From contig NZ_JAQGJV010000006.1 of the NCBI RefSeq assembly GCF_028290435.1, positions 1-64,000 on the forward strand: a DNA stretch of 64,000 nucleotides, given 5' to 3'. Position 1 is the stretch's first letter; every line of letters begins with the position of its first letter. The position numbers and the translations under genes were made by a program. A model generated the notes under the pieces. The model was given only the letters and a program-made list of their open reading frames with translations, searched no databases and was not told where the DNA came from. Below, piece by piece: positions 51,878 to 61,149 of this stretch. The DNA comes from Devosia sp. GTDB lineage: Bacteria > Pseudomonadota > Alphaproteobacteria > Rhizobiales > Devosiaceae.

Positions 51878-51881
51878 CCGG

Positions 51882-52607
51882 TTAGCCGCAGCAGTTTCGC
51901 AGCGCCTCCAGATCGGGCACTTCGATATGCCGGCTATGCGTGATCGCGATGATGCCCGCCTGCCGCAGCTCGCTCATGTGGCGCGATACCGTCTCGATGG
52001 TGAGGCCAAGAAAATCGCCAATATCGGCGCGGCTGAGCGGCAGGTCGAACTCTGCACCCTCGCTGGGCTCGCCAGCCGGGTCCAGATGAGTGGCGATGAG
52101 CCAAAGGAAGCTCGCCACCTTCTCGCTGGCGGTCTTGCGGCCCAGCGTCACCATCCAGTCCCGCGCCTCGTCGAGCTCCCGCAACGTCTGCCGCAGCAAC
52201 CGATTCTCCAGCGCCGGATTGGCCGCCATCATCCGTTCAAGCGCAAGTCTAGGCACCACGCAAAGCTCGACCGGTGAGGCCGCCTGCGCATTGGTCAAAT
52301 TTTCATGGCCAAACAGCCGGCCAAGAAAGTCGGGCGCGAACTGCAAGCCCACCACCTGCTGGCGCCCGTCCTCCAGTGTCTTGCTCAGCTTGACGACGCC
52401 GCGCATGACATTAGCGTAGCTGTGGATTTCAGTGCTGTCGCCAATCAGCTCGGCGCCTTCATCATGACGCGATTTGTGCGTGTGGCGAGCCAGCTCCACC
52501 AGCTCTTGGGGATTCAACACCCCGCACATGCCCTGATGCCGCGTTTCGCAGCTACGGCAGAGCAGGGGAGTGTCGGAATTGTGGATATCCTGGCGCGGGC
52601 TCGTCAT
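51882..52607 (-). CDS. fnrN: FNR/FnrN-type oxygen-sensing transcription factor
   Basis: 241 residues of the Crp/Fnr family. Cysteines at 17, 20 and 28 (CRSCETRHQGMC) plus Cys116 (SPVELCVV) match the four ligands of the oxygen-labile [4Fe-4S] cluster. The effector domain is the cyclic-nucleotide-like beta roll. The recognition helix IETVSRHMSEL carries E-SR, which predicts binding to TTGAT-N4-ATCAA sites. I found no such site in its own upstream region. Single gene. Confidence 0.92.
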   Translation of the reverse strand: MTSPRQDIHNSDTPLLCRSCETRHQGMCGVLNPQELVELARHTHKSRHDEGAELIGDSTEIHSYANVMRGVVKLSKTLEDGRQQVVGLQFAPDFLGRLFGHENLTNAQAASPVELCVVPRLALERMMAANPALENRLLRQTLRELDEARDWMVTLGRKTASEKVASFLWLIATHLDPAGEPSEGAEFDLPLSRADIGDFLGLTIETVSRHMSELRQAGIIAITHSRHIEVPDLEALRNCCG

Positions 52608-52682
52608 CGCGGGCCAGCATAAGGCATTTCCGCGACGATGCAGCGGACTTTGCGTCGCAGGCAGCGGCCGCTGCGTCCTGCA

Positions 52683-53477
52683 TCACAGGGCGAAGAGCTG
52701 CAGCACCTCCTCTACGCTGGTCTTGCGGCCATAATCGGCGAGCTGGAAGCTTTCGGCGAACTGGTGCCCACCGCTCATCGCCGGCAGCGCATACATGAAC
52801 TCGGGCCAGTATTTCAGGATGAAGGCGCGTTCGGCCGCCCAGTCGCCGATCGTGGGAGCTTCGTCCACGAAGCCGCGCTCAAACGGCGCGAACTCGTAAA
52901 ACTGCGTCGCGTGCGCTGCACAGGCCTTGAGCTTGGCGTCGATCGAGGGGCCGACATCGACGACGACGTCATGCTGGTGCACGTCGAGCGAACCGTAGTC
53001 GATCATCTTGAGGCAGATCGGCGCCTGGGCCAGGGGCGGCACTTCAGGGCAGATATTGCCATTGGTGCAGAAGCCCGAAGCCTCGCGCACGATGCGGCCG
53101 GCGGCGCGGTTATCGAGATGGCCGGGGCATTCGTCGTTGAAGGTGATGACCACGTCGGCCTGCCAGCGGCGGATCGACGAGATCACCGCGGTGCGCATGG
53201 CGAGATCTGGCATCAGCTCGCCATCATGGATGTCGAGAATCTCGTAGTCGAGCACGCCGAGATGACGGGCGGCGGTATAGGCCTCGCGGGCGCGGCGACG
53301 CTTTAGCGGCTCGCGGTCCATCTGGTAGTGGCCGGCATCGCCATTGGTGAGCGACATGAACTTGACGGCGACACCGCGATCGGCGAGGCGGCGCATGGTG
53401 CCACCGCTATACATTTCCGCCTCGTCGGGATGCGCTTCGACTACCAGCACTTTGAGCGGGTAAGACATAATGGGCAT
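52683..53477 (-). CDS. PIG-L/LmbE-family deacetylase (short)
   Basis: 264 residues. Metal site EAHPDEAEMYSGG (HPDE where the family usually has HPDD, so one ligand is Glu instead of Asp) and a later NDECPGHLDNRAAGRIV. It probably hydrolyses an N-acyl sugar in the cytosol. It is the last gene of the Dpp-type operon, 9 bases after the TIM-barrel isomerase. AAAGGAG sits just before ATG 53477, and ATG 53468 is an alternative. Not closely similar to the large PIG-L protein at 39,779. Confidence 0.88.
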   Translation of the reverse strand: MPIMSYPLKVLVVEAHPDEAEMYSGGTMRRLADRGVAVKFMSLTNGDAGHYQMDREPLKRRRAREAYTAARHLGVLDYEILDIHDGELMPDLAMRTAVISSIRRWQADVVITFNDECPGHLDNRAAGRIVREASGFCTNGNICPEVPPLAQAPICLKMIDYGSLDVHQHDVVVDVGPSIDAKLKACAAHATQFYEFAPFERGFVDEAPTIGDWAAERAFILKYWPEFMYALPAMSGGHQFAESFQLADYGRKTSVEEVLQLFAL

Positions 53478-53486
53478 TGCTCCTTT

Positions 53487-54554
53487 CTAAATCCGGGCCC
53501 GCAGGGCATCGGCAGCGGCCCTGAGGGTCGCGCCACTGCGGGTAACGAAGCCTTCGAGTTCATCAAGGCTCGGGTTGGTGGAAAAATAGTCGTCGGGCGC
53601 GATCATCGTGCCGGCGCGCACGCCGTCCTCGAAGACGCGAGAGAGGCGGATCAGCTCGAGGATTTCCCCGAGCACGGCGTCAGGCTGGCGAGCCTGCCAG
53701 TCCGGATCAAACAGCGGGATCTGGTTCTTGTCGGAGCCCCAGACATTTTCGATGGTGAAGTTGGGATAGCTGCCGGCATCGAACAGGGCGCCAAGCACCG
53801 CCTGCCAGTCGATGACGCCATCGCCACAGGCGCGTGTCTGCCGCTCCAGTCCATGCGGGCGGGCGAACAGCACGATGTCGCGCATATGGGTCTTTTTCAC
53901 ATATGGCGCGAGGCGTCTCGTCGCGGCCACCGGGTCTTCGCCGCGCACCACCACATTGGCCAGATCGAGGGTGACGCCGAGTGTATCGGCGCCGACCTGC
54001 TCGATGAGCTGGACGATCTCGGTGGTGGTGATTTCCTCATGCGTTTCGACGGCGATGACGGCGCTATGGTCGGCCAGCACCGGCTTGAGCTTGAGCAGGA
54101 ATTTGCGGGTAGCGTCGAGCTGGTCGGACCAGTCCACATCGGTGCGGTATCGATCGATGGCGTGGAGGCCCCAGTCGTGACGCTGGTAATTGGCGGTGTC
54201 GCCCCAGAGCGCCGTACAGCCGATTTCGGTGGTGGCCTCAATCATCCGCGTCATGCCGAACAAATAGTCGCCCTTGCCGACCTCGCGCACTTCGGGTGCC
54301 TCGGGGGTATTGTAGGGATTGATCTTGCCTAGCCCCATTTCGAGGTAGAGCCCAAGCTCTTCGGCGCGCTGCTTGACGGCAGCGAGGAAACCCCGGTCGA
54401 GGCTGGGCGACACGTCGAGGACGGTGCGGAAAAACACGCCCGCATGGTCCAGCTCGGCGCAACGCTCCAGCAGCTTGATCGGCCCCAGTTCGGCGGCGCG
54501 CGGGAATTTCCGGCCATCGATGCCGACGCGGATTTCGGGGATTGTGGTGGTCAT
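53487..54554 (-). CDS. Sugar phosphate isomerase/epimerase (TIM-barrel, AP-endonuclease-2 fold)
   Basis: 355 residues. Barrel strands with acidic metal-binding residues: VIAVETHEEITTTEI, GVTLDLANVVVRGEDP, VKKTHMRDIVLFA (His/Asp) and FTIENVWGSD. This is the xylose-isomerase-like fold used by inositol and other sugar epimerases. The exact reaction is unknown. Overlaps the ABC ATPase stop by 4 bases and is followed by the PIG-L gene. Confidence 0.85.
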   Translation of the reverse strand: MTTTIPEIRVGIDGRKFPRAAELGPIKLLERCAELDHAGVFFRTVLDVSPSLDRGFLAAVKQRAEELGLYLEMGLGKINPYNTPEAPEVREVGKGDYLFGMTRMIEATTEIGCTALWGDTANYQRHDWGLHAIDRYRTDVDWSDQLDATRKFLLKLKPVLADHSAVIAVETHEEITTTEIVQLIEQVGADTLGVTLDLANVVVRGEDPVAATRRLAPYVKKTHMRDIVLFARPHGLERQTRACGDGVIDWQAVLGALFDAGSYPNFTIENVWGSDKNQIPLFDPDWQARQPDAVLGEILELIRLSRVFEDGVRAGTMIAPDDYFSTNPSLDELEGFVTRSGATLRAAADALRARI

Positions 54555-56188
54555 GGTGTGGCTTCTGTCAGGTGATTGTGCGTGTGGCCGTCGGGCAGGC
54601 CCAAGCCACCGGGAACTGCGGCGATGAGGCGGCGCGTGTATTCGTGCTGGGGGTGCATGAGGACGGCCTTGGTAGGGCCCTCCTCGACGATCTGGCCGCG
54701 ATGCATCACCGCAATGCGGTCGGCGATATAGCCGGCGCTCACCACATCGTGGGTGATGTAAAGCACCGCGACGCCCTGCTCATCGCGAAGGCGGGCGATG
54801 AGATTGAGGATCTCGCGGCGGATCGAGACGTCGAGCATCGATACCGGCTCGTCGGCGACCAGCAGCTTAGGGGAAGCCGCCAGAGCGCGGGCGAGGCCGA
54901 CGCGCTGGCGCTGGCCACCACTGAGTTCGTGCGGGCGCCGGTCGAGGTAGCTGGCAGGCGGCGTCAGGCCGACTTCGGTGAGCAGGGCCGCAACGCGGGC
55001 TTCGACATCCACCTTCTCCCTTTGCGGCGCAGAGATCACGGCACGGCGCAGGTGGTGGCCGATGGTGTGGAGCGGATTGAGTGAGCCGTAGACATCCTGA
55101 AACACCATTTGGGCTGCGCGCGGCGTGCTCTTCCTGCGGCGCGAGACGGGAACCGGGGTGTGGCCATCGACCACGATATCGCCGGAAGTGGGCCCGGTGA
55201 GGCCGGTGACCATGCGGCCGAAGGTCGACTTGCCGCTGCCCGAGGCGCCGACCAGCGCAACGATCTCGCGCGGGGCGAGGCGGAAGGAGACGTCGTTGAT
55301 AGCGACGAGCATGGAGCGGCCAGTCAGCGGATTGGTGCCATAGGCTTTGACCAGATGAGCGGTTTCGAGCACCGGATGGGCCACGTCTTTGGGGCGGATG
55401 ACATCGGGGGTGGCGAAATCGACGCGCGGGGTCGCCGACAGCAGTGTGCGGGAATATGGATGATCCTGATGCCGGCGGAAGGCGTCGACCGTGGCGGTTT
55501 CGACGATTTTGCCATCTTTCATCACGGCGATGCGATCGGCGACGTCGAACAGCAACGGCAGGTCGTGGGTGATGAGCAGCACGGCAAAGCCCATCTGCTT
55601 TTGCAGCGCCTTCACCGTGACGAAAATCTCCTGCTGGACGATGACGTCTAGCGCGGTCGTGGGCTCATCCAGAATGACGAGTTGCGGTGACAGCGCGAGC
55701 GCCATGGCGATGACCACGCGCTGGCGCTGGCCACCCGACAATTCATGCGGGAAGGCATTGAGGCGCTTGGCGTCGATATCGACCATTTCCAGCAGTTCGG
55801 TCGGCGTCTTGCTGCCGCCGCCGCGATCCAGCACTTCCTGCAACTGCCATTTGATGGCCTTGACCGGATTGAGCGAGGTCAGCGAGTTCTGCAGCACGAT
55901 CGAGGCGGTGCGCCAGCGTAACTCTCGGACCTTGGCGTCGTCGGAGGTCAGCATGTCGTGGCCGGCGATGTGAATATCACCGCCAGTGATGATGCCGGGC
56001 GCACGCAGCAGGCGCAGGATCGATTGGGCGATGGTCGACTTGCCGCAGCCCGACTCTCCGGCCAGGCCCATGAACTCGCCCGGCGCGATGCTGAACGAGA
56101 CGCGGTTGACGGCCGGGACCATGCCGGTTTCGCCAGCGTAACCGACGCAGAGATCGACGATTTCGAGGGCGGGCGTGATGTCAGGCAT
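54551..56188 (-). CDS. ABC transporter ATPase, fused DppD-DppF type (system 3)
   Basis: 545 residues with two ATPase modules. First: [42 protein letters not shown]. Second (from about residue 275): [46 protein letters not shown]. Energises the DppB/C-type permeases for peptides or oligosaccharides. Overlaps the DppC-type gene by 8 bases. Confidence 0.93.
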   Translation of the reverse strand: MPDITPALEIVDLCVGYAGETGMVPAVNRVSFSIAPGEFMGLAGESGCGKSTIAQSILRLLRAPGIITGGDIHIAGHDMLTSDDAKVRELRWRTASIVLQNSLTSLNPVKAIKWQLQEVLDRGGGSKTPTELLEMVDIDAKRLNAFPHELSGGQRQRVVIAMALALSPQLVILDEPTTALDVIVQQEIFVTVKALQKQMGFAVLLITHDLPLLFDVADRIAVMKDGKIVETATVDAFRRHQDHPYSRTLLSATPRVDFATPDVIRPKDVAHPVLETAHLVKAYGTNPLTGRSMLVAINDVSFRLAPREIVALVGASGSGKSTFGRMVTGLTGPTSGDIVVDGHTPVPVSRRRKSTPRAAQMVFQDVYGSLNPLHTIGHHLRRAVISAPQREKVDVEARVAALLTEVGLTPPASYLDRRPHELSGGQRQRVGLARALAASPKLLVADEPVSMLDVSIRREILNLIARLRDEQGVAVLYITHDVVSAGYIADRIAVMHRGQIVEEGPTKAVLMHPQHEYTRRLIAAVPGGLGLPDGHTHNHLTEATP

Positions 56189-57104
56189 TGCGCTTCACCG
56201 GGGTCATGAGCGAGGCGCTCGGTTTGCGGACGCCGGCACGGCGCAGCAGCCGGTCGGCGCGGAGGCGCGGATTGCCCAGTTCGTCGACGGCGTTGTTGAT
56301 CAGCGCCAGCGAAAAGGCGGTGAGGGCGATGGCCATTCCAGGGACCACGAAAGTCCACCAGGCGCCCCGGATCAGCGCCGAGGTGTTCTGCGCCCAGAAC
56401 AGCATCGAGCCCCAGGTCACCTGGCCGCCATCGCCGAGCCCGAGAAATTCCAACGAGGCTTGGGCGGTGATGGCGAAGATCACCTGATTGACGAAATAGG
56501 CGGCGACGACCGAGCCCATATTGGGCAGCAGCTCGATGGCGACGATGCGCCAGCGACGTTCGCCCACATCCTCGGCCGCGGCGATGAACTCGCGTTCCCG
56601 CAGGCTGAGGGCCTGCGAGCGGAACAGACGCGCCCCAAAGGCCCAGCCAGTTATGGTGAGCACCATGATCATGGTCAGCGGCCCGGGGGGCAGGAAGGCG
56701 GCGAGGACGACAATCAGCGGCAGGCTGGGGATGACGAGGAAGACATTGGTGACCAGCGTCAGCACATCGTCGACCCAACCGCGAAAATAGGCGGCGGTGA
56801 GCGCCACGATCAGTGCCAGCAGAGTGGTGAGCACCGCGATGGTGAAGGCAATCCACAGCGTGTTCTGGCCGCCATAGAGGAACTGGCTGAGCACGTCCTG
56901 TCCCTGCCCCGTAGTGCCGAACAGGTGCTTCAGCGAGGGGAACTCGTTGATCCCGCCGGTGGCGCGCTTGGGATTGTAGGGGGCGATCCACTGCGCCAGC
57001 GCCGAGGAGCCGACGAGGATCACAAGGATTACCGCACCGACGGTGACGGGAATGGAGCCAAAGGCCTTGCGACGGGCGCCGGCGAGGGTGTCGTAGAGCG
57101 CCAT
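56181..57104 (-). CDS. ABC transporter permease, DppC type (system 3)
   Basis: 307 residues with an N-terminal cytosolic stretch, then five or six membrane helices. Typical OppC/DppC motifs: APYNPKRATGG, HLFGTTGQGQDVLSQFLYGG, FRSQALSLREREFIAAAEDV and ASLEFLGLGDGGQVTWGSML. It pairs with the DppB-type permease encoded 4 bases upstream. Confidence 0.93.
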   Translation of the reverse strand: MALYDTLAGARRKAFGSIPVTVGAVILVILVGSSALAQWIAPYNPKRATGGINEFPSLKHLFGTTGQGQDVLSQFLYGGQNTLWIAFTIAVLTTLLALIVALTAAYFRGWVDDVLTLVTNVFLVIPSLPLIVVLAAFLPPGPLTMIMVLTITGWAFGARLFRSQALSLREREFIAAAEDVGERRWRIVAIELLPNMGSVVAAYFVNQVIFAITAQASLEFLGLGDGGQVTWGSMLFWAQNTSALIRGAWWTFVVPGMAIALTAFSLALINNAVDELGNPRLRADRLLRRAGVRKPSASLMTPVKRNA

Positions 57105-57108
57105 GGCG

Positions 57109-58095
57109 TCAGGCCTCCTGCCCGGTGCGAACGCGCGGATCGAGCAGCACGTAGACAGTGTCGACCACGAAGTTGGCGACGAGCACCGACAAGGTGATGA
57201 TAAGGAACAGCGCCTGCATCAGCGGGTAATCCACCGAACTCACGGCGCGCATCAGCGAATAGCCGAGGCCCGGATAGGTGAAGACGATCTCGGTGAGCAA
57301 CTGGCCTGAGAATACCCCGCCGATGGCGGCGCCGAGCGCGGTGACATTGGGCAGCAGCGCGGTGCGCACGGCATGGGCGAACAGCACGCGGCGCGGTTTC
57401 AGCCCCTTGGCTTCGGCCAGGGTCAGGTAATCCTCGCTGAGCACGCCGATCATGGCGTTGCGCATGTTGAGTGTCCACGGCCCGAGCGACACCAGCACGA
57501 TGGTGAAGGCCGGGGCGATCAGGTGGAAGAGGACATCGCCAATGCCGTTGAGGGTGAAGGGCGGCGGGTTGACGCTCGAATAGGCATTGCCCATCGGGAA
57601 CCACTGCAGCTTAAAGCAGAACAGGTAGAACAGCAGCAGGGCGAGGAAGAAGTAGGGGAACGAGCCGAGAAACAGCAGCACCGGCGGCGCCAGCTTGTCG
57701 AACAGCCCACCGCGCCGCCAGGCCGCAAGCGCGCCTAGTGCCGATCCCAAGACGAAACTGATGAGCACGGAGGTCAGCCCGAGCAGGATCGACCAGCCAA
57801 AGCCAGCCGAGATGATGGCGGTCACCGGCGCGGGGAAATTGGAGAGCGAGCGGCCAAAATCGCCGTGCAGGATGTTGCCCAGATAGGTGACGTATTGGGT
57901 GAACAGCGGCTCGTCAGTGAGGCCATAGGCGGCCTTGAGTGCGTTCAGCGAAGCTTCGTTGAGCGTGGTCGAATAGGTGGCCACGATGGTCGAGGCCGGA
58001 TCGCCGGGGGTGAGGCGCGGCAGGAAGAAGTTGACGGTGATGGCGACGAACGCCGCCAAGAGGTAAAACGCCAATCGCTTCGCAATGTAGAGCAT
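57109..58095 (-). CDS. ABC transporter permease, DppB type (system 3)
   Basis: 328 residues, six membrane helices. OppB/DppB pattern: FLPRLTPGDPASTIV after the first helix, GDFGRSLSNFPAPVTAIISA, RNAMIGVLSEDYLTLAEAKG, VFTYPGLGYSLMRAVSSVDY. ATG 58095 is 7 bases from GGAGG and preferred to the GTG just before it. Confidence 0.92.
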   Translation of the reverse strand: MLYIAKRLAFYLLAAFVAITVNFFLPRLTPGDPASTIVATYSTTLNEASLNALKAAYGLTDEPLFTQYVTYLGNILHGDFGRSLSNFPAPVTAIISAGFGWSILLGLTSVLISFVLGSALGALAAWRRGGLFDKLAPPVLLFLGSFPYFFLALLLFYLFCFKLQWFPMGNAYSSVNPPPFTLNGIGDVLFHLIAPAFTIVLVSLGPWTLNMRNAMIGVLSEDYLTLAEAKGLKPRRVLFAHAVRTALLPNVTALGAAIGGVFSGQLLTEIVFTYPGLGYSLMRAVSSVDYPLMQALFLIITLSVLVANFVVDTVYVLLDPRVRTGQEA

Positions 58096-58114
58096 CACTT
58101 GGCCTCCGGGAGGT

Positions 58115-58138
58115 GGAGCTCCCGCGTGCGGGAGCTCC
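58115..58138 (-). promoter_or_regulatory. Intercistronic hairpin between binding-protein and DppB-type genes
   Basis: GGAGCTCCCGC and GCGGGAGCTCC form a perfect 11-bp stem with a 2-base loop. There is no T run. Position and design parallel the hairpin at 46122-46151. Confidence 0.65.
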
Positions 58139-58161
58139 GTGGGCTTGGGGTCAGGGTGGGG

Positions 58162-59877
58162 TTATTCCGCGCGCCGTTCCAGGTGCGGCCAGACCAGCAG
58201 CGGACCGTTGGTCATCTGCAGGCTGAGCGGCGCATACTGATCCTGCTCGGTGGGGAAGCCGGTGAAGCGGCGCGTATTGTAGAGACCCCAGTCGGGCTGT
58301 TCGTAGAGCGGGATGGCCGGTGCCGCCGCCGAGAACATCGCTTCAAGCTCGGCGATGACGGCTTTCTGCTCGGTCGCATCGGTGGAGGCGGCAAACTTGG
58401 CCAGCAATGCGTCGACCTTGGGATCGCCATAGCGCTGCTGGTTGTTCGGCGACGCCGTGCCAACGGGCTTGACCGACGTGGTGGCCATGTTGTTGCGATA
58501 GAACTCGAACGGAGTGGCGGTGCGCTGCGCGCTGCCGAGCGAGAGCTGGAACTGGCCGGTGAAGGTAGAGTTGGTCCAGCTATCCGCCGTGGTGGTGCGC
58601 AGGGTGACGTCGATACCGATGTCCTTGAGGTTTTCCGCGACGATCTGGCTGGCCGATACCCAGTCGTTCCAGCCCGAGGGCACGATGATGTCGTACTTCA
58701 TCGGTGCGCCGTCCTTGCCCACACGGATGCCATCACCGCCCTTGGCGTAGCCAGCGTCGTCGAGCATCTTGTTGGCGGCATCGGGATCGATATTGACCCA
58801 ACTGGAGCCCTCTTCCACGACCTTGGGGTCGATCCAGTCCTTGAACGGGCCTTCGGGCAGGCCGGTGGCATTGGCGGGCACGGACTTGCCCCAGACACCC
58901 GTATTGATCATGCGCTGACGATCGAGCGCCAGGCTCATGGCTTTGCGGACCACTGGATCGGCAAGGGCGCCAACCGTGGTATTGGCCTGAAGCAACACCA
59001 CCGAGGTGCGCGGCCACCAATAGCCGAAGTGTTCGGGATCCAGTGCCACGAATGTGGTGTCAGGATCGGGCACCAACCCGCCCCAGTCCAGGTTGCCCGA
59101 GAGCGTCGCGGCACTGACCTGGTCATTGCCGTTGAAGCCCTGGATGAAGACGCCCTGGATGTTCAGCTTCTGCCAGTAGTTCGGATTCTGCGTCACCTGG
59201 TAGCGATCGGTGCCGAAGGCGTCGATGGTGGTAAAAGGACCGGTGGCAACTGGATCTGGGTTCTCAAAAGTCACCGGGTCGGTAACGTCCTTCCAGACAT
59301 GCTGGGGGACGATGAACTGGTCGACCAGCGAATAGAGGCCGGGCGTATAGGTGGTCGAGAAGGTGAACTTCACCGTCTTGGCATCGACCGCCTCGACGCT
59401 CTTCAGATACTGGTCGAACGCGCCGGCGGCGGGACCGATCAGACCGGCATTGGCCTTCATCAGGTTGAAGGTGAAGGCCACGTCGTCGGCACTGAATGGC
59501 TGGCCGTCCGACCATTTGACGTCATCGCGCAGGGTGACCGTCAGGCTCAGGGCATCGGCCGACCACTCGTAGCCGCTGGCCAGCCAGGGGTCGAGCTTGC
59601 CGGTGGCGTAGTTCTGGATCATCAGCGGTTCGTACATAGTGCGAGTGCTGACCCAGCGGGCCGTCGGCGAGAACGGATTGAAGGTGCGCGTGAAGCTGTT
59701 GCCGCCTTCGGCAACGATGCGCACGAGCTGGTCGAGCGGCACCTCGGCCAAAGCCGGGGCGGTGACGGCGAAGGCCGAAACGCTGGCCAGCGCACCAAGG
59801 GCAACGGCGCGCAGGCTTGTGTGCAAACGTCCAAGCCAGCGCGATAAGGGCTTCTTAGGCAGGGGGTCGATGTGCAT
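58162..59877 (-). CDS. Extracellular solute-binding protein, family 5 (system 3)
   Basis: 571 residues. Signal peptide with an extended basic n-region (about 44 residues, ending APALAEVPL). Family 5 hallmarks: EPLMIQNYATGKLDPWLASG, LRDDVKWSDGQPFSADDVAF, DRYQVTQNPNYWQ and ALDRQRMINTGVWG. Binds a peptide or an oligosaccharide; some members carry cello- or xylo-oligosaccharides. GGAGACAGAT precedes ATG 59877. First structural gene after the ROK regulator (gap of 50 bases). Confidence 0.92.
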   Translation of the reverse strand: MHIDPLPKKPLSRWLGRLHTSLRAVALGALASVSAFAVTAPALAEVPLDQLVRIVAEGGNSFTRTFNPFSPTARWVSTRTMYEPLMIQNYATGKLDPWLASGYEWSADALSLTVTLRDDVKWSDGQPFSADDVAFTFNLMKANAGLIGPAAGAFDQYLKSVEAVDAKTVKFTFSTTYTPGLYSLVDQFIVPQHVWKDVTDPVTFENPDPVATGPFTTIDAFGTDRYQVTQNPNYWQKLNIQGVFIQGFNGNDQVSAATLSGNLDWGGLVPDPDTTFVALDPEHFGYWWPRTSVVLLQANTTVGALADPVVRKAMSLALDRQRMINTGVWGKSVPANATGLPEGPFKDWIDPKVVEEGSSWVNIDPDAANKMLDDAGYAKGGDGIRVGKDGAPMKYDIIVPSGWNDWVSASQIVAENLKDIGIDVTLRTTTADSWTNSTFTGQFQLSLGSAQRTATPFEFYRNNMATTSVKPVGTASPNNQQRYGDPKVDALLAKFAASTDATEQKAVIAELEAMFSAAAPAIPLYEQPDWGLYNTRRFTGFPTEQDQYAPLSLQMTNGPLLVWPHLERRAE

Positions 59878-59927
59878 ATCTGTCTCCGGGGAAAGGCTGC
59901 TTCATCATCAAGGGTGGTCCAATCTCC

Positions 59928-61124
59928 TCACGGGAGGCCGCGTGCAGCGCTGCCTCCCGTGAACACACGTTCCCGAGCATGCTCGAGCGCGAGTTCTACG
60001 GCTCCCGCCCGCACGGCATTGCTGCTGACGGCGGTCGGGACAATCTGTGGAATGGCGATGGGGAGGCGGCGCAAGACGTCGGTTACGCTGTCGCAGAGCG
60101 GTTTGCCGCCAGCGCGGCCGACACTGCCGCCCAAGACGACCATTTCCGGGTCGAGAATGCCGATGGCGCCGGTGAGCGCGGCCGCCACGCGATAGCCGAG
60201 CTCGGCGAAGAATTCCCCGTGCCGGTCACCCAGCGCAGCGCGCCGGATCGCATCGATGCCGTCATCGCCGCGAAGGCCATGTCGGTTGACCAGCGCTTCG
60301 ATCGCCTCGATGTTGAGCAGGTCCTCGACCAGCGCCATCTGCACCGTCTCGCCCGGCCTGGCGAAGCGATCCGGCACCATGGCACCGCCCAGCTCGCCCG
60401 CCGTACCGGTCGAGCCGTGGATCAGCCTTCCGCCGATCACCGCGCCGGCACCGACGCCGTCGCTGATCCAGAGCAGGATGAATGACTGCACCGCGGTCGC
60501 CGCCCCATAGGCCATCTCCTCGATGGCCACGAGGTTCACGTCGTTTTCGATGATCACGTGGCGGTGGCCAAGCACCCCCTGCAGCGCTTCGGGGATGTGA
60601 TACCTCTCCCAGTTGGGGAGCTGCTGACCGCGCCGCAGGTTGCCGGCGGTAAGGTCTACAATGCCCGGAAGGCCGACCACCAACTGGTCGATATCCTTGA
60701 TAGCGATGCCAGCTTCCCTGGTGACCCGATCGAGGACCGTGGTGAGGCGCTCATGCGCGTCGTAGCGCTCCCCAGGGCTGCCAGCGTGCTGGAAGCTGCC
60801 GATGACATTGCCGGAGATATCGGCAATCGCGGCGTCGATGCCATGGGTGCCGACGTCAATACCCGCGACGTAAGACGCTTCCTGGTGCAGGGTCCACAGG
60901 CCCGCCTTGGGGCCATAGGTGCCGGCCTTTTCGCCATCGCGGCGGATGAGGCTGACGGCCTCGAGCCGGCGCAGCAAGTCGGACATTGTAGGTTTGGACA
61001 GCCCCGTAAAGGCCTCGAGTTCCATGCGGGTCAATGCGCCCTCGGAGAGGAGGCGCTGGAGCACCGCTTTCTCGTTGAGGTTGCGTAGCAATCTGGGACT
61101 GCCGGCAAGAATTTGCATCATCAC
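59928..61124 (-). CDS. ROK-family transcriptional regulator (second)
   Basis: 398 residues. N-terminal winged helix (NEKAVLQRLLSEGALTRMEL, GLSKPTMSDLLRRLEAVSLI) and a ROK domain (VAGIDVGTHGIDAAIADISG, GLPGIVDLTAGNLR, IENDVNLVAIEEMAYGA, SDGVGAGAVIGGRLIHGSTG). As in the first ROK protein, the zinc-binding cysteines after GELGG are absent. Lies at the head of the transporter operon and probably regulates it in response to the imported sugar. Confidence 0.9.
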   Translation of the reverse strand: MMMQILAGSPRLLRNLNEKAVLQRLLSEGALTRMELEAFTGLSKPTMSDLLRRLEAVSLIRRDGEKAGTYGPKAGLWTLHQEASYVAGIDVGTHGIDAAIADISGNVIGSFQHAGSPGERYDAHERLTTVLDRVTREAGIAIKDIDQLVVGLPGIVDLTAGNLRRGQQLPNWERYHIPEALQGVLGHRHVIIENDVNLVAIEEMAYGAATAVQSFILLWISDGVGAGAVIGGRLIHGSTGTAGELGGAMVPDRFARPGETVQMALVEDLLNIEAIEALVNRHGLRGDDGIDAIRRAALGDRHGEFFAELGYRVAAALTGAIGILDPEMVVLGGSVGRAGGKPLCDSVTDVLRRLPIAIPQIVPTAVSSNAVRAGAVELALEHARERVFTGGSAARGLP

Positions 61125-61135
61125 TGGACCGTCTG

Positions 61136-61149
61136 GTAACTTTCCTTAC
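61136..61149 (-). promoter_or_regulatory. Candidate ROK operator
   Basis: GTAA-CTTTCC-TTAC, an inverted repeat 12 bases upstream of the second ROK start. The position suits autoregulation of the ROK-ABC operon. Confidence 0.35.

Noticed and set aside
57865-59847. 660-codon open frame antisense to the family 5 binding protein
   Set aside because: No domain character and directly opposite a complete binding-protein gene.
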